Positions 12,101 through 23,769 of a DNA stretch of 64,000 bases are shown one piece after another. A program made the translations under genes and the position numbers. The notes below the pieces were generated by a model, which worked only from the letters and a program-made list of their open reading frames with translations, was not told the origin of the DNA and ran no database searches. The DNA is from Immersiella caudata. Its lineage: Eukaryota > Ascomycota > Sordariomycetes > Sordariales > Lasiosphaeriaceae. The DNA is taken from contig JAULSU010000005.1 of the NCBI GenBank assembly GCA_030512335.1, positions 1,550,001 through 1,614,000 on the forward strand. Reading direction: 5' to 3'. Positions within the stretch are counted from its first letter, which is position 1; each line of letters begins with the position of its first letter.

Positions 12101-14415
12101 CCAGTTACCTTTTCATCGAATCCGGTCCTTGCCACAATTTCGTCCACCAGACGATCCTCATATTTCCTGGCGAGCTCTCCCGGATCGGTTTCAACCTTGA
12201 GGCAAAGGTCAATCCAGCTTGCTCTGGGGATGAGCTCGGACTTTGCAAGGACAAGCAGCGAGCACATCTGTGACTCAAGTTGCGTTTTGTCCGGGTCGGC
12301 GCCGGCCCGATCGGCAAACTCCTTGGGCGTCAGGCAGATCGACCTGAGAACGAGATGCAAGTTCGAGCTCTCCGTCTTGGCCAACGCGGCAGCACTCTCC
12401 TTATCGGCGGCCTCGGTCGACTCGACCCAGTGCCAAAGCCCATCGATGACCGCCTGCGTGACGACGGAAACATCTTTGGAGTTGGCCGTCGACTGCACGT
12501 AGAGGTCGGACAGAGCGTTCGTAGCCTGTCGCCGCACACTCGGCAGCGTCGTAGAGGAGCATATTAGGAAGAAAAATGCTTGAGCCCAGGCAATCCTCAC
12601 CGCCGCGTCACTGGCACTGAGAGCTGGCGCCACCGCCGAGAGGGCCCGGCAGAGCCAGTTGAGGTCATCTTCAGCGAACTTGCTGTAAATTCGTTGATTG
12701 AGAAGATAGGAGGGCTTGGGTTCCAGCGTCAGGCTGGTCTTTTGGATGGCAGCTTTCTTGGCCGCTGCATGAAGAGTGGCCAGCTCTGGTCTTTGGAGAA
12801 GGGCGCCAACGCCACAAAGAACGAGAGCTCCAGTGACCGAACCAGTCTGTGCCGCGGCAGTAGGGTTGGAGGCCACCTCACTGAAAATGGCCAGAAGTGG
12901 AGGAATTATGGCCTCACCAAATTTGATGAAGTTGGCAGGAAGACTTCCTGCAGCGTCTTGAGAGAAATTGTAGAGGACTTCACCAGTCCGCAGAATCCAC
13001 ATGCGCTTGACGGGAACCTTCTTGTCGGCAAGCCCCTTGACATAAGCATCGATTAATGCCTTGGGAATGTCAGCGTCGCTGGGCATAAGAGCAATGGCGC
13101 TGGTGTTTAGAGCCAGAGTCTCTGCAGCCAGAGCGGGTTCGTTTCCTTCTTTAGCGGTCAGGGGAGGTAGCCCGACAGCGATCTTGGACGATATCCCGGT
13201 CGTGGCGGGCAGGGCAACCAGCATTTCGGAGTGAAGGACTCGGTGGTCAGCAGACGCGAGCTTTCCAGATTTCAGGGGACCCAAAACCTCGTCTGCTATT
13301 TTTTCAAGGCAGCTGAAATCTCGGCTTCCGCTAACAAGCTCCTTGAAGGCCGTGACAGCGCCGGTGCGGACGGCAGCGTTGGACGATTTGATGTTTGAGA
13401 GAAGCGGCTTCACGAAACGCCCGCTTAATACCTTGGAAAGATCGAACTCCTCCGGAAGGGCCTCAACCAAGGGTGTAATCAGGTCGTTCAGAACCACTTC
13501 AGGGGCTCGCAGCAATCCCTTCTCGAGAGCAGGGAAAACCTCCTTGTCTAGCTCCTCCAACAAAACGAAGGCGGAGAAGAAGTCTGCGAGACCATTCGCT
13601 AGATGCTTGGGGAGTGGTGTCCTTGATCCAACGATTTCCCGGATGTAGAACGTGATGTATTGGCTCTTGAGCTTTTCCAGGACCGGCTTCGCGTTGGGCT
13701 TCCTCGAGCAAACACCGGCGATGACGCCTAGCATGGGGGCATATTTTGCTGTAGGTTGAGCCCCTTTTGCGGCAAGAGATGCCACAGCGGCGCTCACAAC
13801 CTTTTCTGCGTTCTCCCCTGAGACCAGACTCCTGAATCCCCTCCTTGTGATCACAAGCGCCGAGTTTCCAACGCTCCCCCTTGAAGTGGGCTGCAAGCAT
13901 TTTTCAAGAGCATCTGCGGTTGCCAAAATCATGTCGTTCCCAACCTTCTCCCATAGGAGCGTGCCGGCGAGGTTCTGCATGAATAAGCTACACCACTCGA
14001 CCAACACGAAGGCGCTACCAGGGGCAATGCCCTGCTTCTGGGACTCTTGTCGGACGGCTCCAACCAGGGGTGTGATGGTCTCGGCCTCTCCCGCCTTGCA
14101 TAACGACACCAGACATTTCTGTACGGCAAGTCGAGACGGTCGGTCGGTATAAAAGGCGTGGGTCCAGAAGAGAGTCTTGAGGAGGCCCAAGGTCGTAGCG
14201 CGGTCGAGACCTGCCAGCACAGAGAAGGAGCTGTTAGAGCTGATCGTGAAAGCTGTAGGGGCCATGGTGACCGCCGACTTACATTTGTGGGACAATTTCT
14301 CGTCAATTGTCCGCAATTGGGCGGCTCTGGCGGTGGTGGACGACGAGGTGAGGGCAGCTTTGGCCTGCTTCAGGTCGAGCCCGCCCAGGGCGCCGTCAAT
14401 GGCCGCTTCGGTCAT
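6195..14415 (-). CDS. GCN1: Gcn1, ribosome-bound activator of the eIF2-alpha kinase Gcn2
   Basis: A giant HEAT-repeat protein of about 2,700 residues. The last exon is 6195-6746, a 55-nt intron spans 6747-6801 (joining MTNKN to VFVADNFILATGK), and the main exon begins at 14415. A second intron is likely at 14211-14282: 72 nt, in frame, donor GTAAGT, branch CTCTAAC, acceptor GCAG. Removing it gives 2,697 residues, otherwise 2,721; Gcn1 is usually near 2,670. The middle (about residues 1500-1720, text such as GLDDDQWRSKKGACDLLGAM) is the eEF3-like HEAT region. The following HEAT repeats, roughly residues 2050-2450, should hold the surface that binds the Gcn2 RWD domain. Gcn1 senses stalled or collided ribosomes and passes the signal to Gcn2, starting general amino-acid control. 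It is head to head with the DHX29-like gene. Very confident. Confidence 0.96.
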
Positions 14416-15153
14416 GTTGCTGCGTTGCTATGTTTCGTCGGGTGTTGACATGGTCGAGCGCCGAGGACTCGTGTTATGGGGACACAGGTATCGCCTGCGC
14501 TCTAAGTCGTTCTGGGTCCTGCGGCTTGTCGAAATCGCGGATCCAGGGTGCTGATTTTCGGCGACGACTCACATTTCGCAAAGTGGGCTGCAGCTCGCGA
14601 GTGAGGATGGCAGTTGCGACGGCTATCCGCACAGTGCTCCGCGCTAACCGGACAGCCTTTCGATGTCTGGTCCCGTCTTTCACCCCGCCGTCTCCACAGA
14701 GTTGCATCTTCTCACTTCTCAACAACCCAATTGCGACACTGTTGACTTCACAAAACTGCCGTCGCTGCCCAAACACCCCACGCTTTGGACCTCTAGGATA
14801 TGCGTGTATTGCCGGCTCCAGAGCACGACGATGAGGAGCACCTGAGCCCCTCGCGGTTCGCTGCGTGCCGACCATCCGCAACCCCGCTGCGTGCCAAACC
14901 CTCTCAAACCCAGTCCAAATAGCGGACCCTTCCCGTTTTACAGCAGCGGGGCATCCGCCCAAAGCGGCAAGCGGTCGCAGTTTTGCCAGCCGAGCTGCGC
15001 GACTCATCGAAAAATTCAGGGCTCACCTGCAGTGGATTCGGTCCCTGCTAGAGCGCCCTAAGAGGCCCCCAGGCTGTGACACCAACGTCAGTCATTGCCG
15101 TGCTCCCAGCGCTCCCTTTTCGCATCACAACCTCGAACTCGCCGCTCCCGACC
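14416..15153. promoter_or_regulatory. Bidirectional promoter region between GCN1 and the DHX29-like helicase
   Basis: 738 bp separate two divergent starts, so both promoters lie here. Frames crossing the region are short or antisense and look like chance. The helicase start at 15154 has a strong context (ACCATGG), which argues against an in-frame Met 78 nt upstream. Confidence 0.5.
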
Positions 15154-18100
15154 ATGGCCGGCAAGAAAAAGACCAAGAAACCCGCCGCGAACCCCGCGCG
15201 TGGCTTTGCTACAACTTCCGTCGCTTCTTCGAAGCCGAGAGCTGACGTCCCCGAAACCACTGACGAGACCCTGTCCGGCACCGTCAAGAACGAAAATGCC
15301 CCGCAGTCCCGGGATGCCCCGCCATCCGGGAGCACGACGACGGCAGGTCAAGTCGCACAGACCAAGACCTTGAGCCCCGAAGAGTTCGAGCGCCAGCTAG
15401 AGGAGTCGGAGCTGCAGCTCCTTGTCGAAAAATATGCGCAGAAAGTGAGGCGGGATGCCCAGCGCCAGAAGACCCGTCTTGAGACAGATCGGCGTCTCCT
15501 CCGTGGGCAGGCCGAAAGTCTCAACGCCAAGAAATGGCTTCCCCAGGAACTGATGGACCATGTCCTGGACCTCATCCAGGCGGAGGGCCGCTTTGCAGCA
15601 TCGAGCGTCTCTTCCGATGGCGGGACTAGCAGACTGCCCGCAGAGGAGGACCTCACAATCAAGCTCTGGATCCTCCAACAGACACTGGCGGGCTCCGACT
15701 ACCCCCAGGAGAGGATTCAGCCAGCTCTGCAGTACGTCCTGGATATTGCACCCAACGTCTCGGTGAATGCCAAAAGCGAGTCAATCTGGGGCTTGGAAGA
15801 GGTGATGGACTGGCTGGCGAGGGAGTGCGCCCGCGATGAGCTCCCCGATTACACCGGACGCATAAAAACAGTCAAGTCTCAAGCAGGTAAGTGTGGGCTA
15901 AAGCCGTGCTCGAAGACCTGTCATACTGACTATTCATAGACACGCCGCTAGACTCACCCGTTCCTTCCGGCGCAACAACGCCCAAGTTCCTCGAAATCGA
16001 CCCCAAGCTCGGATCGAAGCTCAAGAATGGCGCGCTCAATGGTCGCTCCCCTCGCGCCGCATCGCCCCGAAAAGCGGCTGTAACCTACGACGAGGATATC
16101 GAGCCCGACCAGTTACTCCCATTTTACTTGGAAACCAAGGCCAAGCTCTTCGACATCCAGCGCCCACGCCAAGACGCGCCCAAGGGAAAGGGGCCAAAGT
16201 CTAAGTCCAACACCTCCCCAACAAGTCCTGAGGAGACGCTCCTACTCGCAAAGATCGATCGTGTCGAAAAGGACGTTCTTTTCGACAAGTACGTGGCCGA
16301 GCAGCAATGGAGGGCAAAGAAAATCACATTGGAGAAGGAGTATTCGGTGACGAAGAAGAAGATGCTCGAAGAAGAACGGAAAAAGGCTAGAGAAGAAGAC
16401 GGAGATGACGCCAGCAGCTCAGACGATGTGAACGCGGAAGCCGAACGCATCGCCGCCGAGATCCTCGCCGAAGAAGACGACGATGATCAGGCCCTGGCTG
16501 ACCTGTTCTCGAGTCTCCCTGTCAACGAAGTCGACCCGATCACCGGAAAGTCGAGCACCGTCATGAATGGAGCTGATGGGTCGAAGGTCACCATCAGAGA
16601 CTTTGGCAAATGGTCTGGAGTTAGCCCGATGCGTGCCCTGGAAGAGGCCTGCCGCTCAAGGTAAACACATGCACTTCTAGATGACATTGCCTGCGCTAAC
16701 CAAGTTCAACAGGGACTCCACCGTCAGGATCTCGTACCATCTGCTTTCCGACGTGGCTTTTGCGAACAGACACGCCGTAAGCATTCAGTGGTCAAAGCCA
16801 CAGGAGGTTTTTGCTATTCCCGAGATTCCGGAGCTCGAGATCTTTGCGCTCCCCAGCCAGTTCGTCTTCAAAATGACCTCGATTGCGACACCGGACACGA
16901 AGCAGTCGGAGGCCTACATCGCGACGACTGCCTTATTCTTCATCTTTGGCTCTTCAGCAAAGGACGAGAAGGTGTCCTTGAGGCTTCCCGCAACTTGGAA
17001 GGATCTGTGGTCCGAATTTGCCGAAGCGAAGAAGGAAAAGGCCGACGCTCAAGACCGAGCTACCGTCAAGCACCTTCGGGACCTCGTCCGAAAGAGAGCC
17101 GAACAAGAACTGGAGGATGGCGTCCTCATCCAGGGCGCGTTTAAAGGGCGAGGGGCGAAGAATTTGACGGACTCGGAACACTCAGACCACGAGAGAGCCA
17201 AGCGCGCGCCCTTTGGCCCCGAGTACTACCAGAACATTTGGATGCACAAGTACAACTCGCCGAGATTCCAACAGATGCTACACTCCCGAGCTCAACTTCC
17301 CATGTGGCAGTTTAGGCAACAGGTCGTGGATACAGTGGAAAGGGAGCAGGTAGTCATCATCTGCGGCGAGACTGGGTGCGGAAAGAGCACGCAGGTACCA
17401 TCATTCCTCTTGGAACATCAGCTCCTGTCTGGAAAGCCGTGCAAGATCTACTGCACGGAGCCCAGGCGTATTTCCGCGATCTCTCTGGCCCGCAGAGTCA
17501 GCGAGGAGCTCGGAGAGGGCAAGGGAGACCTTGGGACATCTAGGTCGCTGGTTGGCTACTCGATTCGCCTGGAGTCGAACACGTCGAGAGAAACTCGCCT
17601 CGTGTATGCCACCACTGGTATCGTCATGCGCATGCTGGAGGGATCCAATGATCTCCAGGAGATCACCCACCTTGTTCTCGACGAGGTCCACGAGCGGTCC
17701 ATTGACAGCGACTTCCTGCTGATCGTCTTGAAGAAACTGCTTCTGCGCCGCAAAGACCTGAAGGTCGTGCTCATGTCAGCTACCGTCGACGCTGAGAAGT
17801 TTTCTGCTTACCTCAGTAACGCGCCAGTGCTGACTGTCCCCGGCCGAACGTTCCCCGTGCAGGTTGCGTACCTCGAGGATGCAGTGGAACTGACTGGCTA
17901 CGCATTGGATCCACGCGCTCAGGAGAAGGTGGTTGAACTGGATGACGACCTTGAGGCGGAAGCTGACAAGTCATCCAAACCGGAGCTCATCAAAGAGCTC
18001 AAGAACTACTCGCCACGCACAAGGAACACTCTCGCTCAGATGGACGAGTACCGAATCGACTTTGATCTCATAGTTCAGTTGATTGCACGGATCGCAGCCG

Positions 18101-19750
18101 ATCCGATTTACATCCCATACAGCAAGGCGATACTGGTCTTCCTCCCCGGTATCGCCGAGATCCGTACCCTCAACGACATGCTCATGGGTGATCGAACGTT
18201 CGCAGAGAGTTGGCTCGTCTATCCCCTGCATTCCACCATTGCTACGGAGGAGCAGGAGTCGGCTTTCCTCGTTCCTCCCCCGGGCATGAGGAAGATTGTC
18301 CTTGCGACCAACATCGCCGAAACTGGTATCACCATTCCTGACGTGACCTGCGTCATCGATACCGGCAAACATCGAGAGATGAGATTCGACGAGAGACGCC
18401 AGCTCTCTCGTCTCATCGATACCTTCATCTCCAGGGCGAATGCCAAGCAACGCCGTGGACGCGCAGGTCGTGTCCAGGAGGGCCTTTGCTTCCACCTCTT
18501 CACCAAATACCGACATGACAACATCATGAGCGACCAGCAGACGCCGGAGATGCTTCGGCTTTCCCTGCAGGACCTCGCTATCCGGGTTAAGATTTGCAAG
18601 ATCGGCGGAATCGAGGAGACGTTGGGTCAGGCTCTGGATCCGCCATCGGCGAAAAACATACGTAGGGCTATTGACGCTTTGGTCGATGTCCGCGCTCTGA
18701 CGGCATCGTCGGAAGAGCTGACGCCACTCGGGTTGCAGCTTGCTCGGTTGCCGCTTGACGTGTTCCTCGGAAAGCTGATCCTCCTCGGGGCCGTGTTCAA
18801 GTGCCTCGACATGGCCATCACGGTGGCTGCCATCCTTTCGTCCAAGTCACCTTTCGTCGCGCCGTTTGGTCAACGCAACCAAGCAGACACCATCCGAAAG
18901 GGCTTCCGCAAGGGAGACTCTGATCTCCTGACAATGTATAACGCCTACACCGCGTGGAAGCGGGTGTCCCAGTCAGCAACCGCCGGAGGAGCGGAGTTTC
19001 AGTTCTGTAGAAAGAACTTCCTCTCCCCGCAAACCCTCGGCAACATTGAGGATCTGAAGGGTCAGCTCCTGAACGCTGTGATTGACTCTGGTTTCCTCCA
19101 GATTACCACTGAGGAGCGTCAGGCACTCAACCGTCTGCGTTATGGGGGTAGGCGGAGACAGCAAATATTCTTTGAAGTGCCGAAGAGGGTCAACATCAAC
19201 AGCGAGAACGACCTGATCTGCCAGTCCGTCATCGCTTGGAGCTTCTACCCGAAGCTTCTCGTCCGCGATGTGCCAGGCGGCAAGGGCCTGCGAAACGTGG
19301 GCAACAATCAGAACATCAGCCTGCATCCCAGCAGCGTCAACAAGGGGAACAATGAGCTCCGATGGTTGAGCTACTATCATATTATGCAGTCCAAGGGGTA
19401 CGTTGCTCTCCATGTTTCCCACTTGTAACTTGCTAACAATGCCCAGTTTCTACAACGCGCATGAGACAACGGCGGTTGAAGCGTTCCCGATCGCACTTCT
19501 CTGCGGAGACGTGCGTGCTGACCTCTACTCTGGCGTCCTGATTCTGGATGGAAATCGCGCGCGGTTTGCAGCATCGGACTGGAAGACAATGTTGGTGATG
19601 AAGGTGCTGCGAGCACGGCTGCGTGAGATGCTTACGAGAAGCTTTAAGAACCCCGGCAAGTTACCCACAGCACAACACGAGCGGTGGTTGGAAGTTTGGC
19701 AGCGCATCTTCACGCAGGCGCAGGAGAACAAGGACAAGGCATCCGCTTGA
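15154..19750 (+). CDS. DEAH-box RNA helicase, DHX29 / YLR419W-like
   Basis: Four exons, 15154-15886, 15940-16660, 16713-19397 and 19447-19750, give 1,480 residues. The three introns are 49-53 nt, and each junction keeps frame (for example QA-DTPLDSP, SR-DSTVRI, SKG-FYNAHE). Helicase motifs are complete: Walker A GETGCGKSTQ (about residue 704), DEVH (about 807), SAT (about 839), ATNIAETGITIPDV (about 1019) and QRRGRAGR (about 1064), followed by HA2 and OB-fold regions. The N-terminal half is lysine-rich, then has a UBA-like helical part near residue 200-240 and an RWD-like part before the helicase core, as in DHX29 and yeast YLR419W. DHX29 binds 40S subunits and helps scanning through structured 5' UTRs. 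The basic start (MAGKKKTKK) fits RNA binding. The subfamily call is good; a direct role in initiation is inferred. Confidence 0.92.
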
Positions 19751-20411
19751 GCGGGGGGCGGCTTCTATTACTTCTGATACCCTCGTGCATTTTGGGCTGT
19801 AGATTATGTTGCATCTCTTTGGCGGCTCCCGTCTTCACGAGCAGTTCTGTCATAGCGATTTTGGACGCGTGGAGATGGATCAGCGAACAAGGCGCTGAGG
19901 ATATGGAGCCAGTTGCTCCCTGGTGGGAAATAGATGAGCTCGGATTGATCTGGCCATACCTGGTAGTTCCAGGAACAATAGTAATTGGTGCATTCTGCTG
20001 GTGGTGTTGACGGAGGTTTGCAGACGCGATGAACTTGATGATATTCCGACAAGCTTGGAGGCTCTAGGCGCCATTGGTGCGCTTGTATCCGCTAATCTGT
20101 TAACGTTGAGGGGAATTCGGTAGGGCGCTACTCGATGCGGGTTTAATACCGGGTTCGATCTGGGCGCCGTTACATTGGAAGGGCTATTGCAAGACATGGA
20201 GGCGATCCGCCGCGTGGGCGTTCAGCCGCCAAACGGCGATTTACGAACAAAGCCACCAATAGGGGCGGGTTCCCCTCACTAACACACAATGTACAGTATT
20301 AGTATCAGCTACGCCGCTATTTTATATATCGCCGCGGTTATGCCCCTTTTGACCTTTCCTAACTTCTCAAGACAGAACTCAGGTGCATTCATCCTGGCGG
20401 AAACCACCAAG
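19751..20411. other. Intergenic: helicase 3' end and GH43 upstream region
   Basis: About 660 bp. It includes an A/T-rich stretch before the GH43 gene and a weak tRNA-like patch near 20070-20172 that does not fold as a tRNA. No gene is supported. Confidence 0.45.
20320..20330 (+). promoter_or_regulatory. TATA-like element upstream of the GH43 gene
   Basis: TTTTATATATC lies about 82 bp upstream of the preferred GH43 start at 20412. Its place argues that the earlier in-frame Met at 20289 is not the start, because the element would then be coding. Confidence 0.35.
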
Positions 20412-22049
20412 ATGCGCCTCCCACACCTCTTCCTCTCCGCCCTGACAGCCCTCTCCTCCGCCCAAACCTTCCGCAATCCCGTCCTCTGGGAAGACTACCC
20501 CGACCTCGACGTCTTCCGCGTCGGCTCCGTCTACTACTACTCCTCCTCCACCTTTGCTTACTCCCCCGGCGCGCCCCTCCTCAAATCCTACGACCTCGTC
20601 AACTGGGAACCCATCACGCACTCTGTCCCCACATTGAACTTTGGCGCAAAGTACAACCTCACTTCCAACACGCGCGCGTACGTCAAGGGGATCTGGGCGA
20701 GCACGCTTCGTTACTACGCAAAGAGGGATGTCTTTATCTGGCTAGGTTGTGTTGAGGGACGCACGTACATCTGGACCGCGAGCGGTACTAATGCGGCGAA
20801 AAATAACGGGGAGGTTGAGGCTAGCGCTTGGAACTGGCTTCCGAAGGGGAGTTTATCGGTTTGTTATTACGACAGCGGGTTGTTGATTGATGAGCAGGAT
20901 GACGGGTCTGTTAGGATGTATGTAGCCTACGGCAACCCGAGGATCAGCATCGCGGAGATACGCATGGAGGAGGATGGGACGTTCAACGAAGTCAGCGCGG
21001 GACGGGTGGTGTATGATCCTGGGCAGGGGATTACAGTCGAGGGGGCGAGGCTTTATAAGAAGGGAAAGGGGGAGTATGTCATTTTTGTGACGCGCCCGGC
21101 GGATCAGGAGATTGTGTTGAGGAGTACGGGAGGGATATACGGGCCGTATACGAGCAAGATGTTGGTTAATCGGATTCAAGGGCCGTTAAGTAACGCGGGG
21201 TATGCGCACCAGGGGGGGATGGTGGATACGGAAGAGGGGAGGTGGTACTATGTGGCATTCTTGGATGCGTATCCGGGGGGGAGGATCCCGGTGGTTGCGC
21301 CGATGGTATGGGGGGGTGATGGGTTTCCAAGGGTGGAGACTGATTCGGGGGAGAGGTGGGGGGTTGAGTATGGGATGCCGGTGAATACGACTAGGAGGGT
21401 GAGTGTGAATTTGGGGACGGATGAGTTCAAGGGGGGAAGGCTGAGTGAGCACTGGGAGTGGAATCATAATCCTGATGGGGGGAAGTGGAGGTTGGAGGGG
21501 AGCGGGGGGTTGGTGCTGCAGACGGTGGATGTCACGGGGGATTTGTTCGCGGCGAGGAATACGCTGACGAGGAGGATCGTGGGGCCGAAGTCGAGCGGGA
21601 CGTTTAGGATGGATGTGAGCGGGATGAGGGATGGGGATCGGGCCGGGGCGGTGTTGTTTCGGGATCGCTCGGCGTATGTGGGGGTGCATAAGGAGGGGAC
21701 GACGGCGAAGGTGGTGGTGGTTACGGGGTTTTCGTTGACGCAGAGCTCGTGGGAGACGTCGGGACGGGGGTCGGTGGTTGCTACTGGGCCGACGCTGGGG
21801 AATGCGACGGATGTGTGGTTTAAGATGGAGGCGGATGTCACGCCGGCGTTTGGGACGAGTACGGAGCGGACAGTGTTGTTTTCGTACAGTGTTGATGGGG
21901 GAAAGACGTTTGTGAGACTTGGGCCGGCGGTGCCCTTGGCGAACTCGTGGCAGTACTTTACGGGGTATCGGTTTGGTGTGTTTAACCATGCGACGAAGAC
22001 GTTGGGAGGTGAGGTGAAGGTGAAGAGCTTCACGTTGGCTAAGATCTGA
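20412..22049 (+). CDS. Secreted glycoside hydrolase family 43 (xylosidase/arabinofuranosidase-like)
   Basis: A 545-residue single-exon protein. The Met at 20412 begins a clear signal peptide (MRLPHLFLSALTALSSAQ), which decides the start over an in-frame Met 41 codons upstream. The five-bladed GH43 catalytic domain follows: the general-base aspartate lies in YPDLDVFRVG (about residue 31-33), a further conserved acid in GLLIDEQDDGSVRMYVAYG, and the general-acid glutamate in ITVEGARLYKKG. The region after about residue 330 (SEHWEWNHNPDGGKWRLEG onward) is the beta-sandwich C-terminal domain typical of two-domain GH43 xylosidases. It probably releases xylose or arabinose from plant hemicellulose outside the cell; exact specificity cannot be read. 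From about 21.0 kb the coding strand becomes extremely G-rich, which opens a long but meaningless antisense frame. Confidence 0.88.
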   Translation: MRLPHLFLSALTALSSAQTFRNPVLWEDYPDLDVFRVGSVYYYSSSTFAYSPGAPLLKSYDLVNWEPITHSVPTLNFGAKYNLTSNTRAYVKGIWASTLRYYAKRDVFIWLGCVEGRTYIWTASGTNAAKNNGEVEASAWNWLPKGSLSVCYYDSGLLIDEQDDGSVRMYVAYGNPRISIAEIRMEEDGTFNEVSAGRVVYDPGQGITVEGARLYKKGKGEYVIFVTRPADQEIVLRSTGGIYGPYTSKMLVNRIQGPLSNAGYAHQGGMVDTEEGRWYYVAFLDAYPGGRIPVVAPMVWGGDGFPRVETDSGERWGVEYGMPVNTTRRVSVNLGTDEFKGGRLSEHWEWNHNPDGGKWRLEGSGGLVLQTVDVTGDLFAARNTLTRRIVGPKSSGTFRMDVSGMRDGDRAGAVLFRDRSAYVGVHKEGTTAKVVVVTGFSLTQSSWETSGRGSVVATGPTLGNATDVWFKMEADVTPAFGTSTERTVLFSYSVDGGKTFVRLGPAVPLANSWQYFTGYRFGVFNHATKTLGGEVKVKSFTLAKI

Positions 22050-22068
22050 GCAGTCTTTTGCATAGGTA

Positions 22069-22573
22069 CTAGAGGCAATAAATACTGCCCTGTCCACCGT
22101 CATCCCTGTGTACGCCGCAGCAAAATGTTCCTTCATAAACCCCCAGGATTCCATGACAAAACAAAAGGCCCACCGCAACTAACTGAAACTCCCAAGTCTT
22201 CATATCCATCCACTCCCCAGCATCCAACATCCCCCATCTCCTCTCGTCATCCAACCCCTCCGCAAACATAACAGCCTCGCTCCTCATCGTATCCCGCAAG
22301 TTATGCCCCCCCCCCCCCCCCCCAATCCCATCCCATCCCTCTCAACAGCTCTTGAAAGAAGGAAGACGTGCCCCCTGTGCAACCAGTGCTGCCATGCCGG
22401 GCTATCTTGCTCGGCAAGAGCCTCGTAATCCCGCTCAAGATTCGGGGTAGATATTTGCAGTACTCGGTTGGCATGGACCAGTACTCGGGTAGCTCGCAGG
22501 CGCAAGAAATTTGCGACAAGAAGTCACCGTCTTTCGAAGTAGGGGAGCTGGCAGAGGATGCTTGAGCATTCAT
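22069..22573 (-). pseudogene. Small minus-strand gene broken at a C18 homopolymer
   Basis: A Met at 22573 (MNAQASSASSPTSKDGD) follows a CT-rich, promoter-like leader and opens a frame that runs through ISCACELPEYWSMPTEYCKY and HGSTGCTGGTSSFFQELLRG into a glycine run made by the C18 tract. Beyond the tract the frame stops at once (22301), but the next frame over continues with LRDTMRSEAVMFAEGLDDER to a stop at 22069. One base fewer in the tract would join both parts into a protein of about 165 residues. Either the tract length is a sequencing error or a slippage mutation broke the gene. I do not recognise the family. Low to moderate confidence that this was ever a gene. Confidence 0.4.
22306..22323. 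repeat. Poly-C tract, 18 bases
   Basis: An uninterrupted run of 18 C on the plus strand (poly-G on the coding strand of the small minus-strand frame). Such runs slip in replication and are often miscounted by sequencers. Confidence 0.95.
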
Positions 22574-23769
22574 TGAGGGGGGGAATGGTGATTTGACTTG
22601 TAAGAGAGGGTTTTGAGTTTGGTGAGTGAGTTGGAGAGGTTTAGGTTTAGATGTTGGAAACAGTAGTGAAGGGTGGAGAGGGTGCGGTGGATATGGGCGA
22701 AGAGGTAGTGGTAGTGGGAGGGAGGTATTTAGGGGTCGGGAGGGGAAGGGCTTTAGTATGGCTGGCGTTATCGCGGTCGAGTTCGAGATGGGGATAGAAG
22801 GGGAGACAGGGAGGGAAGAAGCAGCAGCCTGAGCCTTCGCTCCCTGCTCAAGGTTTGTCTTCTGGAGGGCGATATGGAGTGAGTGTTGATAGGGCCCTGG
22901 TTCACCAATGATATAGATATAGATATATATATATATTGGCAGACTGTCCCCGTTTGCGTTTCCAACCTCTAGCATCGGTCCACTCGTTGAGTTTATAAGT
23001 TCTGGTAGTATCATCAAGGGTTATCCGGCCAACCTTTTTCACCCACTCCTCCTCTTCGACCTTCACCGTGCATCTTCATTCCCTGAAGGACCTTCAGCAG
23101 GATCGCTGAAGCCCCCCTCCCCTCCAGCACTCCTCATCCTCGTCATTCATAGCCAAATCCCCGTTATTGACGCTTTGAAACCCTTTTGACTTCCATGGAT
23201 CAACTCCATTGAATATCTCTTTCCGTGCCTCCCTTGAGATGTTCAAGATATTCCTGAACCGCGCCATCGGAACGCTTGGCTGCATCCACCTGTGGATCCC
23301 CCGTGCCGCGTTTTCGACGGGTCACTCTGGGAAAATAGATTGCTTGACATGTGTCAAAAAGGCTTCGATTGAGCTGCAGCCTGGAACAGATCAATAGACG
23401 TCAACTGAAATGAAGAGAGGCGTCCGCTTGTTTTCCATGTGGAGCCATCCCCAAACTACGTAACCCAGCTGGGATTACACCGCAGTCAACAAAGCCCCTG
23501 ATTCCCGTCCTTTCAGCGCTCCACTCATTCTTTGTCAGAAAATCCAACAACGCAATAATCGCCCATACACACTCATCACCTTTGCAATGACGTCGCCCAC
23601 CCCCACATTTTCTCCTCATTTCTCAGCAAGCAAAACATCCCAGGAAAACAAACTCCGCGGATTACAATTCTTGCATTCCCTGCTTTTAAATCCTACCATT
23701 CATTAAACCGAACCGCACCAATTAGATACACATCCAAAACATTACCCCCCTGCCTTCACTGCCCCGCAC
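22574..23769. other. Intergenic with an AT microsatellite
   Basis: About 1.2 kb without a supported gene. The part next to 22574 is CT-rich on the minus strand and may be the promoter of the small broken gene. A (GATA/TA)n microsatellite lies at 22910-22937. The end beyond 23400 should hold the 3' UTR of the lactonase-like gene. Confidence 0.5.

Noticed and set aside
14474..15007. 177-codon minus-strand frame between GCN1 and the helicase
   Set aside because: It lies in the shared promoter region, is low in coding character and has no motif.
20071..20176. tRNA-like segment with palindromic GGCGCC ends, CTGTTAAC and a GGTTCGATC box
   Set aside because: The T-stem does not pair, the loop spacing is wrong and no cloverleaf can be drawn; at most an old tRNA or SINE relic.
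21186..22178. 330-codon antisense frame opposite the GH43 gene
   Set aside because: It is His/Arg/Pro-rich and arises from the very G-rich coding strand of GH43; no domain and a poor start.
22301..23017. 238-codon minus-strand frame with a repeated Tyr-Ile run
   Set aside because: The N-terminal two thirds come from a TA microsatellite and a CT-rich leader; only the part after the Met at 22573 looks like protein.
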